Shown here in pieces: positions 7,434 through 14,622 of a stretch of 64,000 nt of DNA. Source of the stretch: JAGVSR01 sp963778225 (GTDB lineage Bacteria > Pseudomonadota > Alphaproteobacteria > Rhizobiales > Hyphomicrobiaceae); the NCBI GenBank assembly GCA_963778225.1, contig CAVZTR010000011.1:1-64000 (forward strand), given 5' to 3'. The position numbers and the translations under genes are program-made. Position 1 is the stretch's first letter. Each line of letters begins with the position of its first letter. The notes under the pieces are model-generated. The model was given only the letters and a program-made list of their open reading frames with translations. It was not told where the DNA came from and searched no databases.

Positions 7434-7781
7434 TCAAGTCTCAGCCCTCAACGCCGAAACAGCGGCAAGCAGTTCAGTCGGGTCGACAGGCTTGGGTAAA
7501 AAAGGTGCGTCTTGCAAGCCGGCCAAGAGCTGCTGCTTCGAATAGCCAGAGATCACGACGAACGGTATGCCACGCTTTCGAAGCGCCGCCCCAATCGGCG
7601 CCGCGCAGGAACCGGCGAGATTTGCGTCAACGACGGCGACATCACATTTTCGATCTTCCAGCATTTGAATAGCCTTCTCGGCCGATCCCACCATGCCAGT
7701 GACGACATGCCCGCCGTCGGTCAGCATCTGCGCGAGAGTCCTAGCGATCAGAAACTCGTCTTCAACGATCAATACGCGCAT
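7434..7781 (-). CDS. Single-domain response regulator (receiver B)
   Basis: A 115-residue CheY-like receiver with acidic pair (VEDE), phospho-acceptor Asp in 'CDVAVVDANLAG', switch segment 'GIPFVVISGYS' and Lys in 'FLPKPV'. It begins 11 bases after the stop of the HWE kinase on the same strand, so the two very likely form an operon and a cognate pair. It is a paralogue of receiver A at 5343-5702; both stand downstream of a hairpin array. Confidence 0.88.
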   Translation of the reverse strand: MRVLIVEDEFLIARTLAQMLTDGGHVVTGMVGSAEKAIQMLEDRKCDVAVVDANLAGSCAAPIGAALRKRGIPFVVISGYSKQQLLAGLQDAPFLPKPVDPTELLAAVSALRAET

Positions 7782-7792
7782 CTTCGGTACCG

Positions 7793-9158
7793 CTATTCAT
7801 CAATCGCAAGCACTTCGGACATTGGGGCAGAGAGCTGCCACACAAGTCCTGTCGGCGGGTAAGAAAGGGTCACCGTTGCCTCCAAAGAATACTCAGCCAT
7901 GTCGACCAGGATCGAATGACCAAAGCCACGTCGCTCCGGCTCCTTAATAGTCGGTCCCATTGCCTCGACCCATTGCATCGTAAATCGAGATTGTTGGTCC
8001 CGTTCTTCAATTCCCCAGCTCACCTGTATGGTTCCAGTCGGTGACGACAGGGCTCCATGCTTGCTCGCATTGGTCGCAAGTTCATGAATGGCCATCCCAA
8101 GCGTTTGGGCTGCCGAAGCCTTGAGCTGCGCTGGTGGCCCGTTGAGAAGGATACGCTGACCAATCAGGCCCGCGAAGTGAGAAAGCTGGGATCGAACGAG
8201 TTCGGCGGTATCCACGCCCTGCCAGTGCGATTGGACGAGCAAGTCCTGGCTTGCCGCAAGCCCTGCCAGCCGATCATTGAAGTTTTGAGCAAACTCCTTT
8301 GGATCATCTGCACTGGCGGTCTGCAGCGCGACCGCTTGCACAACGGCCAGAAGGTTTTTCGCCCTGTGATTGACTTCTGCCGTCAGAATTCGATCGCGTT
8401 CCTCAGCGCGCTTTCGCTCCGTGATGTCCATCAAAACACCGTAGTAGCGCTTGGGCCGACCATCCCCGTCGCATTCAAAGCGACCCCGCGCTTCAAGCCA
8501 ACGCAACTCGTCGTTCTGTCCAAAGGCCCGATACTCACCGAAAGCTTCGCGTGGATGTTCCATCATCCGCTGCGCCTCTGCTGCTAGCCTCGGCAAATCA
8601 TCAGGATGAACGCGACGCGCCCAAGCGTTGTAGTCCGGCACAAAGGATTGCGGTTCATAGCCGAGCATCCGGTACGTCTGATCATTCCATTGATACGTTC
8701 CAGCGCTCACATCCCATTCCCAAATTCCCATATCTGCCGCGTCAAGCGCTAACCGAAGCCGCTGCTCGCTCTGCCTTCAGCGCTCGTTCAGCCACGACCC
8801 GCGCAGTCACATCCTCGGTCGTGATGATGATGCCGCCAATGACACCGTCAGCGGTCCGCCACGGACGTACTTCCCATCGCAAGTACTGAATAGATCCATC
8901 GCCCCGCTCAAACGCGTCTTCGTCTTCCCGAATGAACTCGCCGGCAAGACCTCGCTGGTGCACCACTTTCCAACGTTCTGGAATTTCGGGAACGACGTCG
9001 TAATGCGATCGACCGATAATGTGCCGATCGGAAATCCAGTGTTGGCTCAACCAATAATCGCTGGCTGCGAGATACCGCATTTCGCGATCAAACATGGCGA
9101 TGCTGACCGGCGCCTGATCGATGAACAGACGGAGGTATTGATCTGATATTTTTTCCAT
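7793..9158 (-). CDS. PAS-PAS-HWE sensor histidine kinase, frame broken between the PAS domains
   Basis: Restored length about 454 residues. Residues 1-135: PAS (FIDQAPVSIAMFDREMRYLA). Then a second PAS (MGIWEWDVSAGTYQWNDQTY ... DITERKRAEERDR). Then an HWE kinase core: phospho-acceptor His in 'AEVNHRAKNLLAVVQA', N-box 'HELATNASKHGALS' and the W-x-E of 'TMQWVEAMGP'. As written the gene stops at 8742 and restarts at 8731. In the alternative frame the linker reads 'SEQRLRLALDAADMGIWEWD', the usual inter-PAS join, so one extra (or two missing) bases lie near 8765-8775. It lacks membrane segments, so it is cytosolic. It is linked to receiver B. Confidence 0.85.
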
Positions 9159-9265
9159 TTTGAACGTGCTGCTCTCACAACCATCTTAGTGAGCAACGAT
9201 GTCTGCTGAACCGCAGTTGGTCATCTACTGAACGGGAACGATAGAACCAATCACAGCCGACGCTC

Positions 9266-9596
9266 CTACCGCGACGTGCTCTTCGTTTCTTCCTCGAAGT
9301 CAATCGTTGGCTCACCTGCCTCATCCAGCGAGTACGTAAACCGCACCCATCTCTTGCTGTGATCAGACAGCTCCATCAAATACCTGCATGTGAGTGAGCG
9401 ATCTGACTGGGCCACCACTTCGTCTTGGCTCAACGACGTGATCTTCAGGTGGCTATCTTCAAGTCACCTGCTCGCCACCCTGCACGAAGAAGTCTTTGAC
9501 CCTTTCGTCTGAACAGGCGTCTTGAGCATGCGCCACCGGGCCTGCGATCACAAGCATGGACACTAGGCCCGCCCGGAACATTCTCTGTCGCTTCAT
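9266..9596 (-). CDS. Small exported protein, one-base frameshift
   Basis: Restored length about 109 residues. It starts with a signal peptide (MKRQRMFRAGLVSMLVIAG, cleavage after AHA) and 'QDACSDERVKDFFVQGGEQV'. The present frame then stops at 9459. Skipping one A near 9462 opens 'LEDSHLKITSLSQDEVVAQS', 'DRSLTCRYLMELSDHSKKWV' and an acidic end up to TAG 9266-9268. The two Cys could pair in the periplasm. No family recognised. It lies between array B and the HWE kinase on the same strand. The start is uncertain: an in-frame ATG at 9617 is an alternative. Confidence 0.5.
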
Positions 9597-9671
9597 AGAC
9601 CAGACAGAAACCGACATCTCAGATTTCGTTCCGCGAACCAATCAAACAGCGGCAAGGCGTACCGCGGCAAT

Positions 9672-9751
9672 ATAAACACAAACGGCGACTTCTTTCGAAG
9701 CCGCCGCTGCAGACCGACCATTTAGACAGGAGAAGGGGTGCGTTTTCACGC
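9672..9751 (-). ncRNA. Candidate sRNA B6 (GNRA hairpin, pyrimidine-rich middle)
   Basis: Minus strand, about 80 nt. -35 CTTTAC (9782-9787) and -10 CATCAT (9758-9763) are 18 apart, like A3. The RNA would start with TGCGT-GAAA-ACGCA (5-bp stem, GNRA loop), then CCCCTTCTCCTG, then the hairpin 9681-9708 and tail GTTTGTGTTT. Stem bases differ from A3 but pairing and tetraloop type are kept, which argues for selection on RNA structure. Expression is inferred. Confidence 0.5.
9681..9708 (-). terminator. 28-nt repeat hairpin, array B copy 6
   Basis: Arms AACGGCG / CGCCGCT, inner CTTC/GAAG fully paired, loop TTTC. Minus-strand tail GTTTGTGTTTAT. Predicted 3' end of candidate sRNA B6. Confidence 0.6.
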
Positions 9752-9848
9752 AGTCGAATGATGCCTTGTGCTCGCTCGCCCGTAAAGCAGGTATTCAGCG
9801 GGCGGCCAGCGAATCCACAGGTCTCGTGTATTCCCCGCTGAAAGTAGA

Positions 9849-9876
9849 AACGGCGACCTCTTGCGAAGCCGCCGTT
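9849..9876 (-). terminator. 28-nt repeat hairpin, array B copy 7
   Basis: Outer stem perfect; minus-strand tail GTTTCTACTTTC. The sequence before it on the minus strand contains CTTCTTTTCCCCAGTC, another pyrimidine-rich stretch, but no good promoter. Confidence 0.55.
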
Positions 9877-10039
9877 CTTCAAAATGGAGCAAGACTGGGG
9901 AAAAGAAGTCCAAGCTCGCTCGCCAGGCTACCGACCTAATTGTGAAAATTGCGTGACATGCTTTCGGCATTCTGTTTTAGATCAGTAATCACAACTCAAA
10001 TTGTGTCGCGAATTATTTAGCCGATGTCTTCGCCCCTCA

Positions 10040-10114
10040 ATCGAACAAACGGCGACCTCTTGCGAAGCCGCCGTTCTGCTTCCAGCCGAAGGACAGGGGT
10101 GTCTTGGCAGTTGC
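10040..10114 (-). ncRNA. Candidate sRNA B8
   Basis: Minus strand, about 75 nt. -35 CTTTAC (10144-10149) and -10 CATGAT (10121-10126), 17 apart. It carries GCAACTGCC, AGACACCCC and GTCC, then GGAAGCAG before the hairpin 10048-10075 and tail GTTTGTTCG. It is the homologue of A4 (6135-6208), and the order A4-A3 matches B8-B6, so the arrays are collinear copies. Expression is inferred. Confidence 0.5.
10048..10075 (-). terminator. 28-nt repeat hairpin, array B copy 8
   Basis: Outer stem AACGGCG / CGCCGTT perfect; tail on the minus strand GTTTGTTCG. Predicted 3' end of candidate sRNA B8. Confidence 0.6.
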
Positions 10115-10189
10115 GCCGTAATCATGCCGCTTGCTGCGCTGGAGTAAAGAGGTTCACGGCCTCCAACTGATGCGCCCGCGCGCAAACAA

Positions 10190-10217
10190 AACGGCGACCT
10201 CGCGCGAAGCCGCCGCC
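10190..10217 (-). terminator. 28-nt repeat hairpin, array B copy 9
   Basis: Left arm AACGGCG, right arm CGCCGCC (last two bases unpaired), loop CGCG; minus-strand tail GTTTTGTTTG. Upstream on the minus strand a CTTTAC and TTGCCCAGATAC recall the A4/B8 type, but the -10 spacing is poor. Confidence 0.5.
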
Positions 10218-10476
10218 ATCAATCGTAGCCGTATCTGGGCAATACCTTCCAGACCGCTTGTCATTGATGTCTGGACTACAGGATCGCCTGTAAAGCTCAG
10301 AGATGCCACTTCTGTATCACATCAGATTGCATCGCCCGCCCAGCGCGCAAACTCATCAACTCGCCGCGTCAGACCGCATGACGAGCGAGCAAAAAAGTTT
10401 ATAGGTGTTTATAGTTTTTAGCGCGCATACGTTGTAAATAGAATTTACATGTAAGCGGCTGATTTTGTTGAGAATT

Positions 10477-10552
<76 letters not shown>

Positions 10553-10718
10553 ACTCGCCGCTGGAGACGCATCGAACACGGCCCCAGAACGAAACGGGGT
10601 CCGTTGCCGGACCCGCGGGCGAGCATCTAGCACCCGCTGACGCCCCTGTCCAGTGCCCCGAAGAGGTTCCAGGGACGAAATGCAAACTCCTGAAAAATGA
10701 GCCGAAATGCGGTCAGGC

Positions 10719-11759
10719 TCAGGGCCGGATCAGAAGATGCTCGCGATCGGCGATGTTCTCCAGAAGCATCGCCGACCCACGCACCACGCAGTGCAGCGGA
10801 TTATCCGAGACTGCGAAAGGCACGCCGACCCGCAAAGCAAATTCCTGATCGAGCTTGTGCAGCAGCGCCCCGCCGCCGGTCAGATAGATACCCCGGTCGC
10901 AAATGTCGCTCGAGACTTCAGGCGGCAGATCTTCGAGCGTCCGTTCGATGAACTCGGCCATCGCCGCAACCGGCTCATCGAGTGCTTCCGCGATATGCTG
11001 CGGCGTCAGGATCGTGCTCTTCGGCTTGCCGTTGCTTAGGTCGCGCCCGCGAATGTGGATCTCGCTCGCCAAGCCGTTCATCTGCCGCGACGCCGAACCA
11101 GCCTCGATCTTGATCCGCTCGGCATTGGCTTCGCTGATCAGCAACTGATGCTCGCGGCGGATGTAGCGGATGATCGCCTCGTCCATCGCATTGCCGGCGA
11201 TCCGAAACGATCGCGCTTCGATCACCCCGCCGAGCGACAGCACTGCGATGTCGGTCGTGCCGCCGCCGATATCGACCACCATGGAGCCGATCGGATCATC
11301 GATCGGCAATCCAGCGCCGATCGCCGCCGCTACCGGTTCCTCGACGATGTAAACCTTGCGCGCACCGGCCTGCACCGCCGTCTCATAGACCGCGCGCCGC
11401 TCCACCGGTGTGGCACCGGCGGGCACACAGATCAGGATCCGCGGCCGTCGCAGCCCCAGGAATTTCGTGCGCGTGCGCTTGATGAACTGGCGCAGCATCT
11501 CTTCTGTCGCGACGAAGTCGGCGATGACGCCATCACGCAACGGCCGGATGGTTTCGATGCAGCCGGGCGTCCGGCCGAGCATCTGGTGCGCCTCATGCCC
11601 CACCGCCAACACCTGCCGGTGCCCCGCACCGGTTCGCACCGCCACCACGGACGGCTCGTCGATGACAACCCCGCGCCCCATCACGTGCACGATGGTGTTC
11701 ACGGTGCCAAGATCGATGGCGATGTCTTCGCTGAAGGAGGCAACAGTCGGCAGACGCAT
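10719..11759 (-). CDS. MreB-like actin homologue (orphan)
   Basis: A 346-residue protein of normal MreB length. Phosphate-1 loop 'IAIDLGTVNTIVHV', 'VPAGATPVERRAVYETA', phosphate-2 'GSMVVDIGGGTTDIAVLSLG' and adenosine motif 'IYLTGGGALLHKLD' are all present. MreB polymerises under the membrane and guides side-wall peptidoglycan synthesis. The gene stands alone: no mreC, mreD, pbp2 or rodA follows, in contrast to the usual operon. Either the organism has a second canonical mreB elsewhere, or this is a lineage-specific paralogue with its own role. Confidence 0.9.
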   Translation of the reverse strand: MRLPTVASFSEDIAIDLGTVNTIVHVMGRGVVIDEPSVVAVRTGAGHRQVLAVGHEAHQMLGRTPGCIETIRPLRDGVIADFVATEEMLRQFIKRTRTKFLGLRRPRILICVPAGATPVERRAVYETAVQAGARKVYIVEEPVAAAIGAGLPIDDPIGSMVVDIGGGTTDIAVLSLGGVIEARSFRIAGNAMDEAIIRYIRREHQLLISEANAERIKIEAGSASRQMNGLASEIHIRGRDLSNGKPKSTILTPQHIAEALDEPVAAMAEFIERTLEDLPPEVSSDICDRGIYLTGGGALLHKLDQEFALRVGVPFAVSDNPLHCVVRGSAMLLENIADREHLLIRP

Positions 11760-11964
11760 CCACTTTACTCAAAAACGCGCGAGGCCATGCTCCGGATGAA
11801 GCAGGCGTGGTCAGGCCGTAGGCTAGGCAGACCCCATGTCGCCCCCTCCCCGATAGTCGCGCGGATGCTGCCGGAGGTCCCTCGCTCCGTTTCCGCGCAT
11901 CATCATGCGTAGCGCGTCCAGCCGCCTGGCGCCAGATCGCAGCCGCCTCAATGGGCGCTCTTAC
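11760..11964. other. Intergenic between mreB-like gene and leuA
   Basis: The roughly 310 bases between leuA and the mreB-like gene hold the three hairpin repeats at 11965-12066 and, here, about 205 bases in which I see no gene. The mreB promoter should lie in this stretch, but I cannot pick a convincing one. Confidence 0.4.
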
Positions 11965-12066
11965 GCCCCACACCGGCTTGCCGAGTGTGGGCCAGATCAG
12001 TGCCCCACACCGGCTTGCCGAGTGTGGGCCAGGAAGCCCCCACACCGGCTTGCCGAGTGTGGGCCA
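11965..12066 (-). repeat. Three tandem copies of a terminator-like hairpin behind leuA
   Basis: Three near-identical 30-31 bp units (11965-11994, 12002-12031, 12036-12066) start 34-37 bases apart. Each is a hairpin with arms CCCACAC / GTGTGGG and an inner GGC-TT-GCC. The first lies 4 bases beyond the leuA stop on the minus strand, so it can end leuA transcription. The other two are apparent duplications. No T-runs follow. Confidence 0.75.
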
Positions 12067-12069
12067 ATG

Positions 12070-13614
12070 TTAAAGCTGCTGCGCCTGCGCCACCTTCTGG
12101 CGCTTCACCATCAGCTTGTTCAGCGCCGCGACATAGGCCTTCGCCGAGGCCACCATCGTATCTGTATCCGCCCCACGGCCGGTTACCACGCGACCGTCCT
12201 CCTCCAGGCGCACCGACACTTCCGCTTGCGCGTCCGTGCCCTCGGTCACCGCATGCACCTGATAGAGTTCCAACCGCGCCGAATGCGGCACCAGCATCTT
12301 GATGGCGTTGAAGGTTGCATCCACAGGTCCGTTGCCCTGCGCCTGCACGGTCGAAGCCACGCCGTCGACCTCGAGCGTCAGCGTCGCCGCCTGCGGACCA
12401 ACCGTCCCCGCGATCACCGTCAGCGCCGCGACCTTCATCCGGTCGTGGGCGTGCGCGATCTCGTGATCGACCAGCGCCTCGATGTCCTCGTCGTAGATGT
12501 GCTTCTTGCGGTCGGCCAGAGCCTTGAACCGGTTGAACGCATCCTCGAACGCGTTCTCGCCCAGTTCAAATCCCATCTCGCGCAGCTTGGTGCGAAACGC
12601 GTTGCGCCCCGAGTGCTTGCCCATCACCAGCGATGTCTTCGCCACGCCCACCGACTCCGGCGTCATGATCTCGTACGTCTGCTGGTATTTGAGCAGCCCG
12701 TCCTGATGAATGCCGCTCTCGTGCGCGAACGCATTCCGCCCGACGATCGCCTTGTTGTACTGGACCGGGAAGTTCGTCACCGATGAGACGAGCTTGGAGG
12801 CCCGCGCCAGCATCGTCGTATCGATCCCGGTCTCATATGGCAGCACATCCCCGCGCGTGCGGATCGCCATCACAACCTCTTCCAAGGCCGCATTGCCCGC
12901 CCGCTCGCCGATGCCGTTCAGCGTGCATTCGATCTGCCGCGCACCCGCCGCCAGCGCCGCCAGAGAATTGGCAACCGCGAGCCCCAAGTCGTTGTGGCAA
13001 TGGGTCGAAAAGATTGCCTTGTCCGCATTCGGCACGCGCTCGCGCACGGCCTTGAACATCTCGTAGTATTCCTGCGGCGTCGCGTATCCGACGGTGTCCG
13101 GCAAGTTGATCGTCGTCGCACCCGCCTTGATTGCTGCATCCACGCACTGGCACAGGTAATCGATCGGCGTCCGCGTCGCGTCCATCGCCGACCATTCCAC
13201 GTCGTCCACCAGGTTGCGCGCCCGCGCCACTGTCGCCGTGATGATCTCCAGCACCTCGGCCTGGCTCTTGCGCATCTGGTATTCGAGATGAATGGGCGAC
13301 GTCGAAACGAACGTATGGATGCGCCCGCGCTTGGCATGCCGTACGGCCTCGCCTGCCCGGTCGATATCGGCATTAATCGCCCGTGCGAGCCCCGCCACGG
13401 TCGCGTTCTGCACCCGCTTGGCGATTGCGCTCACCGCATCGAAGTCGCCTTCCGACGCAATCGGAAACCCGGCCTCGATGACATCGACACCCAGCGCGTC
13501 GAGGCAGTCCGCCACCTCGAGCTTTTCCTCATAGGTCATGGTCGCGCCGGGGCACTGTTCGCCGTCGCGCAAGGTCGTGTCGAAGATAACGACGCGGTCG
13601 GTCGTGGCGGTCAT
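12070..13614 (-). CDS. leuA: 2-isopropylmalate synthase
   Basis: Catalyses acetyl-CoA + 2-oxoisovalerate to 2-isopropylmalate, the first committed step of leucine synthesis, in the cytosol. It has 514 residues, the usual size of bacterial LeuA: HMGL-like TIM barrel (1-275) with 'FDTTLRDGEQCPGATM', metal ligands in 'FSTHCHNDLGLAVANS', 'NGIGERAGNAALEEVVMA', and the C-terminal regulatory domain (about 370-500) with 'VDATFNAIKMLVPHSARLEL'. The start is the only ATG in context. Upstream lies a Leu-rich leader peptide with hairpins (13738-13854), so attenuation by leucine is likely, in addition to feedback inhibition through the C-terminal domain. Confidence 0.96.
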   Translation of the reverse strand: MTATTDRVVIFDTTLRDGEQCPGATMTYEEKLEVADCLDALGVDVIEAGFPIASEGDFDAVSAIAKRVQNATVAGLARAINADIDRAGEAVRHAKRGRIHTFVSTSPIHLEYQMRKSQAEVLEIITATVARARNLVDDVEWSAMDATRTPIDYLCQCVDAAIKAGATTINLPDTVGYATPQEYYEMFKAVRERVPNADKAIFSTHCHNDLGLAVANSLAALAAGARQIECTLNGIGERAGNAALEEVVMAIRTRGDVLPYETGIDTTMLARASKLVSSVTNFPVQYNKAIVGRNAFAHESGIHQDGLLKYQQTYEIMTPESVGVAKTSLVMGKHSGRNAFRTKLREMGFELGENAFEDAFNRFKALADRKKHIYDEDIEALVDHEIAHAHDRMKVAALTVIAGTVGPQAATLTLEVDGVASTVQAQGNGPVDATFNAIKMLVPHSARLELYQVHAVTEGTDAQAEVSVRLEEDGRVVTGRGADTDTMVASAKAYVAALNKLMVKRQKVAQAQQL

Positions 13615-13686
13615 GGAATGCGGTCCTTGAACTGAAGCCCGCGGTGCGAGGCACTCGGGGGCGGATGATCCTCTGGGCTCTCTTGT

Positions 13687-13750
13687 CGTCTCACCCCTGA
13701 GCCCTGCCGCGCGGCAATCGCGCGGGTCAGGTCCGGCTCAGGGGCCGGTA
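13687..13750 (-). promoter_or_regulatory. Attenuator-like hairpins upstream of leuA
   Basis: On the minus strand, CCCCTGAGCC pairs with GGCTCAGGGG and encloses a second strong stem CCGCGCG-ATTGC-CGCGCGG. A short alternative hairpin, CCGGC-CCCTGA-GCCGG, overlaps the 5' arm. The stop codon of the leader peptide lies in that arm, so ribosome position on the Leu codons would decide which hairpin forms. No U-run follows, so the outcome may be Rho-dependent or translational rather than intrinsic termination. Confidence 0.6.
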
Positions 13751-13854
13751 AGGAGCAGCAGCGGAACAAGATCCGTCCCGGCACAGCCAATCGCGCCCCG
13801 CAGCGAAGCTGCGAAGGTGCGGGAAAGGCCGGAACGGGTGGCGGAAAACGTCAT
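13738..13854 (-). CDS. leuA leader peptide with four consecutive Leu codons
   Basis: A 38-residue open frame (MTFSATRSGLSRTFAASLRG ... DLVPLLLLTGP) ending 124 bases before leuA. The last ten codons include CTT, then CTG CTG CTC CTT in a row, followed by ACC GGC CCC TGA. A run of the regulated amino acid just before hairpins is the hallmark of amino-acid attenuators (established for leu, ilv and trp leaders). Its stop codon is inside the attenuator hairpin. GAGG lies close to the ATG. The exact start is uncertain. Confidence 0.65.
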   Translation of the reverse strand: MTFSATRSGLSRTFAASLRGAIGCAGTDLVPLLLLTGP

Positions 13855-14058
13855 CGCCTCGGATCTCGAATTCAGACTGCGCCAACTGGTACAATATGGC
13901 GAAATGGTTGACAATGCGCTGCAACCGCACGCAAGCCCGAAATTGCATGGCTGGCCCGCGCCTTGATCTCGGTCACGATCCTGACAGGAGCCAGCCCATA
14001 AGATGAACAAATGCCCGGGCTTGGCCCCGGCAACCATCTCCGGACTAAGGCCCACACC

Positions 14059-14616
14059 ATGACCGATACCACAGCCGTACCCCGCTACTCCTCCACGATG
14101 ATCCGCCTGCACTGGCTGACGTTCATCCTGGTCGTCCTCGCCTACATCTTCATGGAGTTCCGCGAGATCTACCCGCGCGGCAGCGACGGCCGCGAGTTCA
14201 TGAAGGCAACCCACTACTCACTGGGGCTGACCATCCTCGGCCTCACCATCGCCCGCCTCGTGGTAAAGGTCATGAGCGGCCCCGCCCCCCTCATCTCACC
14301 GGCACCCGCGCCCTGGCAGCACACCGCCGCCAAGCTCGGCCATATCGCGATTTACGTCTTCCTCATCGCCATGCCGCTCGCCGGCTGGGCGACCCTTTCG
14401 GCCGAAGGCGACCCCGTCCGCTTCTTCGGTTTCGAAATCCCGGCCCTTCTCGCCCCCGACAAAATCCTCAGCGGCCAACTCGAGGAATTGCACGAGATCG
14501 GCGGCACGATCGGCTACTTCCTGCTCGGCGGCCACGCGCTCCTGTCGATCATCCACCACGCCGTCTTCAAGGACACGACGCTCATCCGCATGATGCCATC
14601 CCGCCCCGCCCATTGA
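14059..14616 (+). CDS. Cytochrome b561 family protein
   Basis: A 185-residue inner-membrane di-haem protein (YodB/CybB type) with four predicted helices: 'IRLHWLTFILVVLAYIFMEF', a helix around 50-70 with 'THYSLGLTILGLTIARLVV', 'LGHIAIYVFLIAMPLAGWA' and 'GYFLLGGHALLSIIHHAVF'. His residues in these helices are the usual haem ligands. AAGG lies 8 bases before ATG 14059, against the longer frame from 14011. The family passes electrons from quinol to periplasmic acceptors such as superoxide or YceI-linked systems. A YceI gene is at 47408, too far to imply an operon. Confidence 0.88.
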   Translation: MTDTTAVPRYSSTMIRLHWLTFILVVLAYIFMEFREIYPRGSDGREFMKATHYSLGLTILGLTIARLVVKVMSGPAPLISPAPAPWQHTAAKLGHIAIYVFLIAMPLAGWATLSAEGDPVRFFGFEIPALLAPDKILSGQLEELHEIGGTIGYFLLGGHALLSIIHHAVFKDTTLIRMMPSRPAH

Positions 14617-14622
14617 TCGGCA

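Noticed and set aside
5723..10217. CRISPR array from the 28-nt repeats
   Set aside because: Copies are 142-248 bases apart within an array, vary in the middle, form terminator-like hairpins, and the sequences between them are related to each other rather than unique spacers. No cas genes.
13727..14214. Longer leftward frames (73 and 158 codons) overlapping the leuA leader
   Set aside because: Only the last 38 codons of one of them show the attenuator arrangement; the upstream part has no coding character and runs antisense into the cytochrome b561 gene.
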